31,491 nucleotides of DNA, from contig JAJRYD010000046.1 in NCBI GenBank assembly GCA_024275955.1, forward strand, positions 1-31,491, in the 5' to 3' direction. The notes below the pieces were generated by a model. It saw only the letters and a program-made list of their open reading frames with translations. It was not told the DNA's origin and made no database searches. The number at the start of each line of letters is the position of its first letter. Position 1 is the first letter of the stretch. Positions 13,984-22,147 of this stretch are shown here, piece after piece. The DNA comes from Nitrospirota bacterium. Its GTDB lineage: Bacteria; Nitrospinota_A; UBA7883; JACRGQ01. Position numbers and translations under genes: made by a program.

Positions 13984-16900
13984 CAAACGACAGACCAGAT
14001 GGTATGTCTGCCCGGCATCCCTTTAAGTTCGCAATCTCTATAATCTTTCCATTCGATATCTGTCCTCAGCATTTCACCATCATCCAATGCGTCTATTTTT
14101 GAACTGTCGCTAAGCCATATACCGCCAGCCTTAGCAATATCGTGGCCGACTATCCTTGCCGTATATGCCACGTCCAGGCCGGATATATCGTTTTCTTTTA
14201 TAATTACCGTGCCGGAATGGATGCCGACGCGTATCTTTACAAGTTCGTGGCCGGCATTTTCCGAAAGTCCCAGCGCAAAATCGAGCCCGTTAGAAGCAGT
14301 GGGGAAAACCGCCATCACCTCATCGCCTATAAGCTTTACCCTATAGCCGTTAAAATTCTTAGTAAGCTGGTAGCTACGCTCAAAAAAGAGATCCAGAACC
14401 CTGTCCGATTCCATATCTCCCAGTTTCAACACAAGGCCGGTGTAGTCCATCACATCGGCAAATACGATGGTAAGCGGGGCGGTATCTGTCCATTTGTTCT
14501 TTTTCACCCACTGCCTAAAGCTCATCGATCTTTTTATACCGCCGGAGACAGAAAGCATCTCGGCATTCATTCTTATTCTTTTTCTAGATGCTTTTTCTAT
14601 CTCTTTCACCCTCTCTTCAAAATTTCCGCCTTCTGCCTCGGAAGTCTCCCACGACAAGGCAAGCGGTACCGGCGTTCCACAGCTCATGCAAAAAACATTC
14701 TCTTTGCCCTGCTCTATAGACTCCTCTATTATCTCGGCATCCTTTATCTCCTTTTCGCAGTTGGAACAGCTGTAGGAGAACTTTCTCTGTATCTTTACAT
14801 TCTTCTCTTCAAGGTGGTTGGTTATAAGCTTTATAAAAAGAGCCTTATCCTGCTCGCTGGTATCGTTGCCAAAAAAGACTTTCATGGTGCCGAACCCTTC
14901 GCGCGAATCTATAAGCTTAAGACCGCACAAACTTCCGTCAGGAGATATAAACTGGGCCGCGTTTTTATAAAGCTCCTTTAGCTCGAAGCCTCCGCCGTAG
15001 TAGAACTTTACAACGAGGGTGGAATAAACATTCTCCACCATCCCGCCTAGTTCAAATTCTACATTCTCAAGTGTTTCATCTTCAGGAGTTTCCATTTGCC
15101 TATTAAGTTTGGTTGGAAATACAAGGTTACCGTCTTGTTCGAATGCCAGCCTATGCTCAAGTATCATCTCCACCGTTGCAAGTAGCAGGTAGGTCAAGTC
15201 GCCGTCACTTATCTTTTCCGTACTGTTAAGGTGAATAACCCCGGAGAGGACATCCTCCTTATCTACACGGCCAAGCCCCTCATGGTGGTCGCGCGCGCTG
15301 TCTATAATGTCCGAAGCCAGCCCGTTTAGGTATTTCGGAAAAAGTAAAACCAAATCTCCAAAAGAAAATATTTTTATAGAGCCGGTATTTTCCACAAGGT
15401 GCAGTACCGCGTCAAACTGTTCCTGCTCTATCTCTTTTTGTGTTTCCTTTAAGAACATACTAAAAAGCTCTTTGCGGCCGGCGATATTGAGATTCTCCTG
15501 TTTCTTTTTTTCCAGCCATTTTTTTACGTCCCTAAAAAGCTCCGGGCTGGAGGTGGCCGATATCTTTTCCCACGGAATCAGTTTGTTAAGACTGTTCATA
15601 AGTTTGTTGCATCCGGTGCCATCCTTGGCGCTCGTCTCGAAATGACCGATATAGCTGTTATCTTTGCAGTAGGTTTCTATCACCTCGTCGGTATGGCGCA
15701 CCCTGCCTACATCAACCCTGCCGGCAACCAAAAATTTTAAGTAGTCTTTACCGGAAAGTACATGATCGAGCGAACTCTCCCAGTATTTAACGCCGGTAAA
15801 ATGTCTATCCGATTTATCTGGGTCGTAAAGGATAAGCGCGACGGAGGTTTCATTTAAAAACATCTGGTGTATAAGCCTATAGTCGTCCTGGCCGGCAAAG
15901 TCCCAAAGGAGTATCTCCCGCTCGCTATCTTCGCTTAACGGCATTACCATATTTTCCATACCGTGCGTGGATCCGCCGGTATCTACAACCCATTCCCCAA
16001 GAGCCAGCCTATGGGCAAGGCCTGTCTTTCCGACACTGCTATCGCCTACAAGCACAACCTTCGCATTTTTATAAAGCGTTGTTTCTGACAGAGGCTTAAG
16101 GTTAAGCAGAGTGTCGGTATCAAGCTCCCATATCCGTATCGAGGTTTCCGGCTCCATCCCTTCTCCGTCGCCCAGCGTCGCCAGAACCGGCTTTTGCGGA
16201 TGGAACGAAATGGCGGAAGGAAGAAGCTCTAATGACGATTCATCTATGGAAACTATACATTCCCATGTGTCACACTTCCATAGGCGGACGGTATTATCGG
16301 CCGATTTGGAAGCGAGCAGAGTCGCGTCGGAATTGAAAGTAAGGCTCTTAACAGATGCTGTGTGACCTTCTAATGTCATAAAAAGTTTTCCGCTGGCGCG
16401 TTCCCATATCTTTATCGTTTCATCTTTGGAGGCTGTGGCGAGAATATCTCCCGTTGGCGACCACTCTACGCAGGAAACAGGGCTGGCATGCCCTTCCAAA
16501 GTTTTTAAACGCTTCCCGTTAGAGCCGTCCCAGATAACCGCAGTGCCGTCGCGCGACGCGGAAGCGAGAAATTTCCCATCCCGTGAAAATGAGATATCCG
16601 AGACCATCTCGGTATGTCCTCTTTGCGCCCTAAGCCTTCTTAACCCGGAGAGGTTCCAGACCTGCACCACATTATCCCACGAGGCGGCCGCTATATGGTT
16701 TCCAAACCATGAAATAGAGATAGCCGGCCCTGTCTCGACATCAATACGCTTAAGCTCTTTTCCGCTCTTCCAGTCCCAAATTCTTATCGTCTGATCCCAC
16801 GAAGCGGAAGCTACAGATTTACCATCTGGAGACCACTCAATATCCAACACAGCTCCATCATGCTGGTCAAACAGTGATATCTGCTCCATGCTTTGAGAAG

Positions 16901-17045
16901 ACCATATACGGGCGGTACCATCTCTGGATGTAGAGGCGAACTGCCTGCCGTCAGGCGACCAGAAAACCCCAGTAACCTGCTTTTTATGAACACTTATCGA
17001 ACCGGAAAGCTCGTATCCTCGGCTGTTTTTAGTTTTTTTAGACAA
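13983..17045 (-). CDS. WD40 propeller - Ras-like GTPase - zinc ribbon - class III adenylate cyclase fusion
   Basis: This 1020-residue protein has seven WD40 repeats (about 13-318, one full propeller). A Ras/ROC-like GTPase (327-495) has P-loop GDSSVGKT at 334-341, DFAGQ at 382-386, TSAK at 471-474 and an abnormal G4 (AGRVD, 441-445). A helical/winged region (500-650) and a beta region (655-750) follow. A zinc ribbon uses C760, C763, C786 and C789. A class III cyclase (857-1020) has metal aspartates D864 and D908 and the adenine-selecting pair K904 and D953. The transition-state Arg964 is present, but the usual Asn is Ala960. ATP is the likely substrate. No membrane segment is seen. The start is TTG at 17045, since an in-frame TGA lies 12 bases upstream and the next ATG is inside repeat 2. 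It would turn a WD40/GTPase signal into cyclic nucleotide (inference). Confidence 0.88.
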   Translation of the reverse strand: MSKKTKNSRGYELSGSISVHKKQVTGVFWSPDGRQFASTSRDGTARIWSSQSMEQISLFDQHDGAVLDIEWSPDGKSVASASWDQTIRIWDWKSGKELKRIDVETGPAISISWFGNHIAAASWDNVVQVWNLSGLRRLRAQRGHTEMVSDISFSRDGKFLASASRDGTAVIWDGSNGKRLKTLEGHASPVSCVEWSPTGDILATASKDETIKIWERASGKLFMTLEGHTASVKSLTFNSDATLLASKSADNTVRLWKCDTWECIVSIDESSLELLPSAISFHPQKPVLATLGDGEGMEPETSIRIWELDTDTLLNLKPLSETTLYKNAKVVLVGDSSVGKTGLAHRLALGEWVVDTGGSTHGMENMVMPLSEDSEREILLWDFAGQDDYRLIHQMFLNETSVALILYDPDKSDRHFTGVKYWESSLDHVLSGKDYLKFLVAGRVDVGRVRHTDEVIETYCKDNSYIGHFETSAKDGTGCNKLMNSLNKLIPWEKISATSSPELFRDVKKWLEKKKQENLNIAGRKELFSMFLKETQKEIEQEQFDAVLHLVENTGSIKIFSFGDLVLLFPKYLNGLASDIIDSARDHHEGLGRVDKEDVLSGVIHLNSTEKISDGDLTYLLLATVEMILEHRLAFEQDGNLVFPTKLNRQMETPEDETLENVEFELGGMVENVYSTLVVKFYYGGGFELKELYKNAAQFISPDGSLCGLKLIDSREGFGTMKVFFGNDTSEQDKALFIKLITNHLEEKNVKIQRKFSYSCSNCEKEIKDAEIIEESIEQGKENVFCMSCGTPVPLALSWETSEAEGGNFEERVKEIEKASRKRIRMNAEMLSVSGGIKRSMSFRQWVKKNKWTDTAPLTIVFADVMDYTGLVLKLGDMESDRVLDLFFERSYQLTKNFNGYRVKLIGDEVMAVFPTASNGLDFALGLSENAGHELVKIRVGIHSGTVIIKENDISGLDVAYTARIVGHDIAKAGGIWLSDSSKIDALDDGEMLRTDIEWKDYRDCELKGMPGRHTIWSVV

Positions 17046-17126
17046 CTTTGCAACTCACTCCAAAAAAATAATTCGCCATTCCGCCAAAAACGGTGTTCAA
17101 GCAGACGTTATGATTTTATAGACCAA

Positions 17127-17145
17127 GAATATTAGCACGATATTC
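17127..17145. promoter_or_regulatory. Inverted repeat GAATAT-N7-ATATTC upstream of the cyclase gene
   Basis: A perfect 6-bp inverted repeat with a 7-base centre sits about 82 bases before the TTG start, just upstream of a TATAAA-like element on the minus strand. It could be an operator for the cyclase gene; AT-rich chance is also possible. Confidence 0.25.
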
Positions 17146-17260
17146 CAGAATTTATTAGGACGCAAACACGAAAAAGCAAAGAACCACGAGAGAAGAGCAA
17201 AAGATAGAAAAACCAGAGAGATTCAATCACAGCTTTAAGGCAAACAGTTTCGGCCGTTTT

Positions 17261-17488
17261 TTTTTAAACCTACATCCCCCGCCTCTGGCTGAAACTAAAA
17301 GGAAGCAGGGGCGAGGCACAGCAGAACTATAACTACTCAATAAGAGTGTGAGAACAGATAAACCCAAACGGTTTTTTTAAAACCTACATCCCCCGCCTCT
17401 GGCTGAAACTAAAAGGAAGCAGGGGCGAGGCACAGCAGAACTATAACTACTCAATCAGAGTGTGAGAACAGATAAACCCAAACGGTTT
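17261..17488. repeat. 114-bp tandem repeat with a strong hairpin in each copy
   Basis: Two nearly identical copies (about 17261-17374 and 17375-17488, differing mainly at AATAAGAG/AATCAGAG) follow at exactly 114 bases. Their shared start also matches the last 20 or so bases of the outer-membrane protein gene, again 114 bases on (CCCCC at 17276, 17390 and 17504). Each copy contains a long stem at 17277-17316 and 17391-17430: about 12 pairs, one mismatch and one bulge, closing a 13-base loop. On the minus strand each copy has a degenerate coding end, G-G-G-C-R-F-stop, beside G-G-Y-K-F-stop of the real gene. The repeats therefore look like duplicated 3' ends plus untranslated region. Confidence 0.8.
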
Positions 17489-17490
17489 TT

Positions 17491-18783
17491 TTAGAACTTG
17501 TATCCCCCAAGAAGGAATAATGACGAAGACTTATACTCCGTACCGGGCGAACCTGTCGGGGTATAGATGCTGTTTACATCCACATATTTTTCGTTGGAAA
17601 CTTCGTACTGGCCGGTAATGTAAAATTTCTTTCCTGAAAACCAGCTTAAGGAAGCGGCGTACATATTCTGCTCCAGTTTGTAATTAGCCCCTTCGGCTTT
17701 ATTTTCCATCTTCGTTATGCTCAGCTCGCCGGAAAAGTTCCGCGGCAGGTTGGCACCCAAGGCACCACGATAATGCGTGCCGGATGAGGTGAAATGTTTA
17801 AGAATCCTGTACGAAAAATCTGCGTATCCCATCTTCATGAGATTTCTTTCCCTGTAGCCAAAACGGTAGGTGGAGGCGGTTTTGTTGTCTCTTTCCCTTG
17901 TCCGCTGGTCAAAATTAGCGGAAACGGTAGAATTTTTTCTCACCCTGTAGCTTCCCGAAAGTCTTATCGTTTTCTGTAGTTCTCTGTTTATGCTGTAATC
18001 CATCGACTCCCACAGCTGTACCGCCCTGTACTGGCTGTATACAGCCCCCACACGGCCTTTACGGCCTAACTGGTAGTTTACGCTTGCCATTAGGTTTGTC
18101 ATCTCGTAGCCGCCGCTTTTCTTGCGGTCGCTCCTAAGGCTTCCGTAAAGGCTGGTCTGCTGGCTTGGCCTGTAGTCTCCCCTGCCATAGAGGTACGACT
18201 GGTCTTCCTTCCCCTTGTACATTGATGTGGTGTACCCGCCGGAAAAGCCGTAGTATTTATCTCTTTTGTAAGCAAAAAAGCCGAGGGTGACAAACTCTCC
18301 AGACATAATGTCTTTTACAGGATCGGGCTGTGTGCCGCCAAAGATGCCGACACCTGTTTTCTCTCCAAGGCGGTGTTTTAGCTGAACGCCGTCAACGCGC
18401 GACCCGAAGGTATGGCGCACATACTGCCTGCCGACAACCATATCGGTCTTGTCGAATAGGAAATCACCTATCTCAAGATTCGCGTCCTGAATCCTGTAGT
18501 CTGGTGTAGAGGAGTTGTAATCTTTCCCGCCGGTCTGGCGCATCCTTCCGTCGAAGTTGAAAGTCATATCACGCTCTTTAGAAATCTCGCTCACTTTGAG
18601 CCTTAGCCTCTCATTGGTGAAGGTATATTTCTGGTTGGCACTGTCGTCGTTACGCTGATAGTAGGAGGCGGTAAACCTGCCAGAAATCTTCTCCGCGTGC
18701 GCAATGCCGGAAAGTGAAAGGATCGGAATCACAGCCAACGCTATCAGTACTCTTTTGCCATTCACCAGTTTAATACTCTCCAT
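17491..18783 (-). CDS. Outer-membrane beta-barrel protein next to the multiheme cytochrome
   Basis: The preferred start is ATG at 18783, which gives 430 residues beginning MESIKLVNGKRVL. A typical signal peptide follows (LIALAVIPILSLSGIAHA, cut before E). An in-frame upstream start at 18825 would lie inside the cytochrome gene. The mature protein alternates hydrophobic and polar residues, is rich in Tyr, Gly, Arg and Ser, and ends in GGYKF with a C-terminal Phe, the usual signal for outer-membrane barrel insertion. No haem motif is present. It starts seven bases after the cytochrome stop, so the two are one operon. This fits a porin-cytochrome pair, although it is shorter than MtrB-type porins (about 700 residues). 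It is not recognisable as a named family. Confidence 0.82.
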   Translation of the reverse strand: MESIKLVNGKRVLIALAVIPILSLSGIAHAEKISGRFTASYYQRNDDSANQKYTFTNERLRLKVSEISKERDMTFNFDGRMRQTGGKDYNSSTPDYRIQDANLEIGDFLFDKTDMVVGRQYVRHTFGSRVDGVQLKHRLGEKTGVGIFGGTQPDPVKDIMSGEFVTLGFFAYKRDKYYGFSGGYTTSMYKGKEDQSYLYGRGDYRPSQQTSLYGSLRSDRKKSGGYEMTNLMASVNYQLGRKGRVGAVYSQYRAVQLWESMDYSINRELQKTIRLSGSYRVRKNSTVSANFDQRTRERDNKTASTYRFGYRERNLMKMGYADFSYRILKHFTSSGTHYRGALGANLPRNFSGELSITKMENKAEGANYKLEQNMYAASLSWFSGKKFYITGQYEVSNEKYVDVNSIYTPTGSPGTEYKSSSLFLLGGYKF

Positions 18784-18790
18784 TTCTCTA

Positions 18791-21700
18791 TTACCTGTCA
18801 AAGGTGCTTGTATTGTGACATTCAAGACACCTGCCCCATTGACCGGTCGGATGGTCGGAAGGTCCTTCTTTATTCCAGTCGCTCACATGACAGAAATAGC
18901 AGTCGGCGTTCGTAGTCGAGGTCATATCGGTAACATTACTGGTCGCTCCGCCGGTACCGCCCCTAATAGCCTTTATGTTATTGCTTCCCGCCTCGTGGCA
19001 TGTACTACACGAGCTTTTCAATGATGCGTGCGCGCCGGTGAATGTCATTATCGTATGGCTGAATACCCCCTGACTCCAAAGCGTGTGGGAAGCAAAATGA
19101 CAGCTTGTACATGGAGTGTTGCCTGCAAAAGTGCTGTGAGCCGTCGCAGAATTTCCTGCCGCCACGTCGTACTGCGTTTTGTGGCAAAGCTGGCAATCTG
19201 TATTAGCCGAGATGGCGCTACTTGCCCCTCCGCCGCTTTGGTTATACGGGCTCTTTATCTGCGTAGCATCGGAGGCAACATGACAGTTTGTGCATGCTGT
19301 TGCGGAAGCGGTATGCGCGCCGGCAAACGTCCAGCTTCCATGCGTATAGCTAGCCGCGCCGAATGTCGCGTCCGAAGCTGTATGACAGCCGGACGCCGCG
19401 CAATCGCTTGCGCTTGTTTTGCCTGTATGGGCAACACCGGCATTGGATGTAGCCGACGAGAAGCTGGCCGAATGACAGCTGGCGCAATCGTTAATTGTAG
19501 TAGCTCCGCCTATAAGCGCTACTGAGCCGGTAAGGTGGCATGAAGTACAGCTACCGCTTTTTACCGACGCCTCGTGCTGGCCGGACAGGACAGATGAATG
19601 GCCGGATAACGCCTGTTGCCACGTTGCATAGCTTTCTAGGTGGCAGTTTACGCAGGCCGAAGCACTTGTGCTGTTGCCATGCCCTATCGCGGCATTTGCG
19701 TTGGCTCCAGCGGCAGGAGCAAAGTTTGCCGCGTGGCATTGCTCGCAATCTGTGGATGTAGTTGAGGCAGTAGCCGATCCTTTGGTCAACGCCCATGTAG
19801 GTGAACCGCCGGAGTGGCACGAGGTACAGCTTAGCGAAGTCCTAAGCGAATTATGCGCGCCCGAAAAACTCCATGCCGAGTGCTGATAATCGGCAGGTGT
19901 CGAGTTGTATGTCTTGTGGCAGTCTTGGCAGTTCGTATTAGCCGAAGAGCTGTGTACAACGTTTGAGGCTGAATAAACGAACGAACCTCCCCTTGTACTG
20001 TCTGCGTTGTGGCAGTCTACGCAGTCCCTTTCCGCCAGCCTATACTCACGGTTAAGGTGACAGCTCTGGCATTCGGCAACCCTGTGCTGACCTTCCAGCC
20101 TAAAAGTTGTCATGCCGTGCTTGAATTTGGTCGGTGTCCAGTCTAGCGCCGAATGGCAATCGTCGCATGTGGTGCCTAGCTGGTTGAAATGCGGATCTAT
20201 GTGGCAAGAGGTACAATCGGTGCCATTAAGCCCGCCAAAAATCCCAGGCTCTTTATGGCAATCTTTGCATCCTTGCTGAGTATGAAGCCCTTCGAGCGGG
20301 AAGCCGGTAAGGTTATGAAAATTTCCTTTGGGAGCCCACGCAAACGAATCGTGACACTCCTTACAGTTTGCGCCAAGAGAGCCTTTGTGTTTATCGTCTT
20401 TTCTATGGCAGTCGATACATTCCGACTTGAGCGGTTTATACTTACCTTTTTTGTGGCACTTGTCGCATTTTGCTTTCGCATGCTTGCCTTCCAGCTTGTA
20501 TTTGCTCTGCTTGTTATGCTCGAATAAAAGCTTCTTCCAGTCGGCAGTGATATGACAGCTCGCGCACTTTTTATCCTTAAATTGGCTTCCGTGGACGGTA
20601 CCGCCACGCGCCTTAGTATCGTGACAGCCTGAGCCGTTGCAGGTATCGGTTTTGATAGGCTTGTAAACTACCTTGCGGTCTTTGCCTTTGGTATGGCACT
20701 TTTCGCACTTAGCCTCTTTATGTTTTCCGGTAAGCTTGTAGCCGCCGTATGTAGGCGAATTATGGTTAAATACCGACGGTTTCCAGCCCTTTACCGTATG
20801 GCAGTCTTCGCACTTTTGGCCCTTGAACTGCTTACCATGAGCCTTTCCGCTTTTGGATGCCGAATCGTGGCACCCTTTCACGTTACAGCTGGAGGAGTTT
20901 ATCGGCTTATAAACTACCGTTTTTGTTCCCCGCTGAGGCTTGTGACAATTTAGACACTTTACTTCGGTATGCTTACCTTCCAGCTTGTATCCAGCGTACT
21001 TCTTCGAGCTGTGATTAAAGGTTGTCGGCTTCCAGCCCTTTACCGTATGACAATCGTCGCACTTTTTGCTTTTGAACTGCGTGCCGTGTATGTTCCCCCT
21101 GCTTTTTGTATCGTGACAGCCTTTACCACTGCATGTCTCATAGTTTATCGGCTTGAAGTGCGGAACTTTGGTTACCGGATCGCGCTTATGACACTTGTCG
21201 CACTTCACTCTGGCATGCTTGCCGGTAAGCTTGTAGCCTTTATAGGAGGGGGCGTTATGGTTGAACTTAGTCGATTTCCATCCGTCCACTGTATGACAAT
21301 CTGCGCATTTCTGATCCTTAAATTTGTTTCCATGCACTAAGCCGCCCCGTGCCTTCGTATCGTGACAGCCCGATGCGTTACATGTCGAATAATCTTCGAC
21401 TTTGTAAATCCCCTTTTTATTGCCTTTTTGCGAATGGCACTTTTCGCATGTCACTTTCATATGCTTGCCGAGAAGCTGATACTTGGTGCTGTCGTGTTTG
21501 AACTTTAGGTCTTTCCAGTTTTTCTCCGTATGACAGCTTTCGCACTTCTTGCCGAGGGTGCCTTTATGGATGTCATGTTTTTCATGACAGGAAAGACATT
21601 TCGTATCAAGCCCTAAATATGATGTCTGGTTTTTCTTTGTCTTTATCGTGTGGCACTTTTTGCAGTCGGTCGTCTTATGCTTTCCAAGCAGAATGTAGCC

Positions 21701-22081
21701 GGATTTTTTATGATCAAAATCCTTTTCTTTCCACTCAATAAGAGTAAATTTTCGTCCCTTGTGATCCGAGTGGCAAGAGATACATTTATCCTTGCTTACA
21801 GTTGCGTGGTAGCCTTTATTGGCCGATATTCTCTTGCCTATATCCTTATGACAGTCGAGACAGCTGTCGTTTTGAATACCGCCGCGAATAGAGTGACACT
21901 TGGTGCAGTTGGTGATTCCGTCGACAGATTCGTGAAGCCAAGAGAGTTCTCCCGGCGATATAAGGCTACCAAAACTCTTCTCCGCGAAGGAAGGGGCAGA
22001 AAAGGAAAACAGCAGTGCCGTGAAAACCAGAAGAAAACCGGATACCACCCTACCGCTAGAAAAGATCACGCTTTTATTCAA
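18791..22081 (-). CDS. Giant secreted multiheme c-type cytochrome, about 39 haem sites
   Basis: By hand count there are 34 CXXCH motifs and 5 CX4CH motifs (NASG, SGKG, NVKG, NGSG and AASG between the cysteines). I choose TTG at 22081: GGGGA lies nine bases upstream, and the product begins with a good signal peptide (FLLVFTALLFSFSAPSFA, cut before E). The longest frame starts at GTG 22138 but has no ribosome binding site and nearly coincides with the predicted transcription start. The first two thirds is Lys-rich and built from about 82-residue repeats with three haem sites each. From about residue 693 the protein turns Ser/Ala/Thr-rich and nearly Lys-free. There is no C-terminal anchor. Extracellular or outer-surface electron transfer with the barrel protein is likely. 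Confidence 0.93.
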   Translation of the reverse strand: MNKSVIFSSGRVVSGFLLVFTALLFSFSAPSFAEKSFGSLISPGELSWLHESVDGITNCTKCHSIRGGIQNDSCLDCHKDIGKRISANKGYHATVSKDKCISCHSDHKGRKFTLIEWKEKDFDHKKSGYILLGKHKTTDCKKCHTIKTKKNQTSYLGLDTKCLSCHEKHDIHKGTLGKKCESCHTEKNWKDLKFKHDSTKYQLLGKHMKVTCEKCHSQKGNKKGIYKVEDYSTCNASGCHDTKARGGLVHGNKFKDQKCADCHTVDGWKSTKFNHNAPSYKGYKLTGKHARVKCDKCHKRDPVTKVPHFKPINYETCSGKGCHDTKSRGNIHGTQFKSKKCDDCHTVKGWKPTTFNHSSKKYAGYKLEGKHTEVKCLNCHKPQRGTKTVVYKPINSSSCNVKGCHDSASKSGKAHGKQFKGQKCEDCHTVKGWKPSVFNHNSPTYGGYKLTGKHKEAKCEKCHTKGKDRKVVYKPIKTDTCNGSGCHDTKARGGTVHGSQFKDKKCASCHITADWKKLLFEHNKQSKYKLEGKHAKAKCDKCHKKGKYKPLKSECIDCHRKDDKHKGSLGANCKECHDSFAWAPKGNFHNLTGFPLEGLHTQQGCKDCHKEPGIFGGLNGTDCTSCHIDPHFNQLGTTCDDCHSALDWTPTKFKHGMTTFRLEGQHRVAECQSCHLNREYRLAERDCVDCHNADSTRGGSFVYSASNVVHSSSANTNCQDCHKTYNSTPADYQHSAWSFSGAHNSLRTSLSCTSCHSGGSPTWALTKGSATASTTSTDCEQCHAANFAPAAGANANAAIGHGNSTSASACVNCHLESYATWQQALSGHSSVLSGQHEASVKSGSCTSCHLTGSVALIGGATTINDCASCHSASFSSATSNAGVAHTGKTSASDCAASGCHTASDATFGAASYTHGSWTFAGAHTASATACTNCHVASDATQIKSPYNQSGGGASSAISANTDCQLCHKTQYDVAAGNSATAHSTFAGNTPCTSCHFASHTLWSQGVFSHTIMTFTGAHASLKSSCSTCHEAGSNNIKAIRGGTGGATSNVTDMTSTTNADCYFCHVSDWNKEGPSDHPTGQWGRCLECHNTSTFDR
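20561..21540 (-). repeat. About 246-bp tandem repeats inside the multiheme cytochrome gene
   Basis: Four copies are anchored by the CX4CH-D codons at 20621, 20867, 21113 and 21362, with spacings of 246, 246 and 249 bases (82-83 residues). The outer limits are approximate. Each unit encodes GYKL-x-GKH, KC-x-x-CHK, a CX4CHD site, HG-x-x-FK-x-x-KC-x-x-CHT and GWK-x-x-x-FNH. DNA identity is visible by eye, for example the repeated TTTACCGTATG.CA stretch, which suggests recent expansion. Confidence 0.75.
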
Positions 22082-22147
22082 GTTGTATATTCCCCAAAAA
22101 GCAATAAATACCGCTACCTTGCTCACACCCCAGAACACGGAAATGTG

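Larger units (their letters stand above)
17046..17490. other. 445-base intergenic region: upstream of the cyclase gene and hairpin repeats
   Basis: No gene is seen here. The right part (17261-17488) is the 114-bp tandem repeat described separately. The part at 17046-17260 is AT-rich and serves as leader of the WD40-GTPase-cyclase gene. It holds an inverted repeat at 17127-17145 and a purine-rich stretch at about 17160-17205 of the CGCAAA/CACGA/GCAAAG kind, which recalls degenerate dispersed intergenic repeats seen in many proteobacterial genomes. A TATAAA on the minus strand near 17114-17120 could be a -10 element, without a clear -35. Confidence 0.5.

Noticed and set aside
14142-14981. 279-codon plus-strand frame opposite the cyclase gene
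   Set aside because: The product has no recognisable domain and lies wholly within the well-supported cyclase fusion on the other strand.
17261-17488. CRISPR array
   Set aside because: The repeat is 114 bases with no separate short repeats and variable spacers, and only two full copies exist.
19028-21340. Long open frames on the plus strand opposite the cytochrome gene
   Set aside because: They mirror the repeated Cys/His codons of the cytochrome, have low-complexity Cys/Ala/Arg-rich products and no ribosome binding sites.
22082-22138. GTG at 22138 as the cytochrome start
   Set aside because: No ribosome binding site precedes it, it is almost at the predicted transcription start, and it would place 19 extra residues before a good signal peptide.
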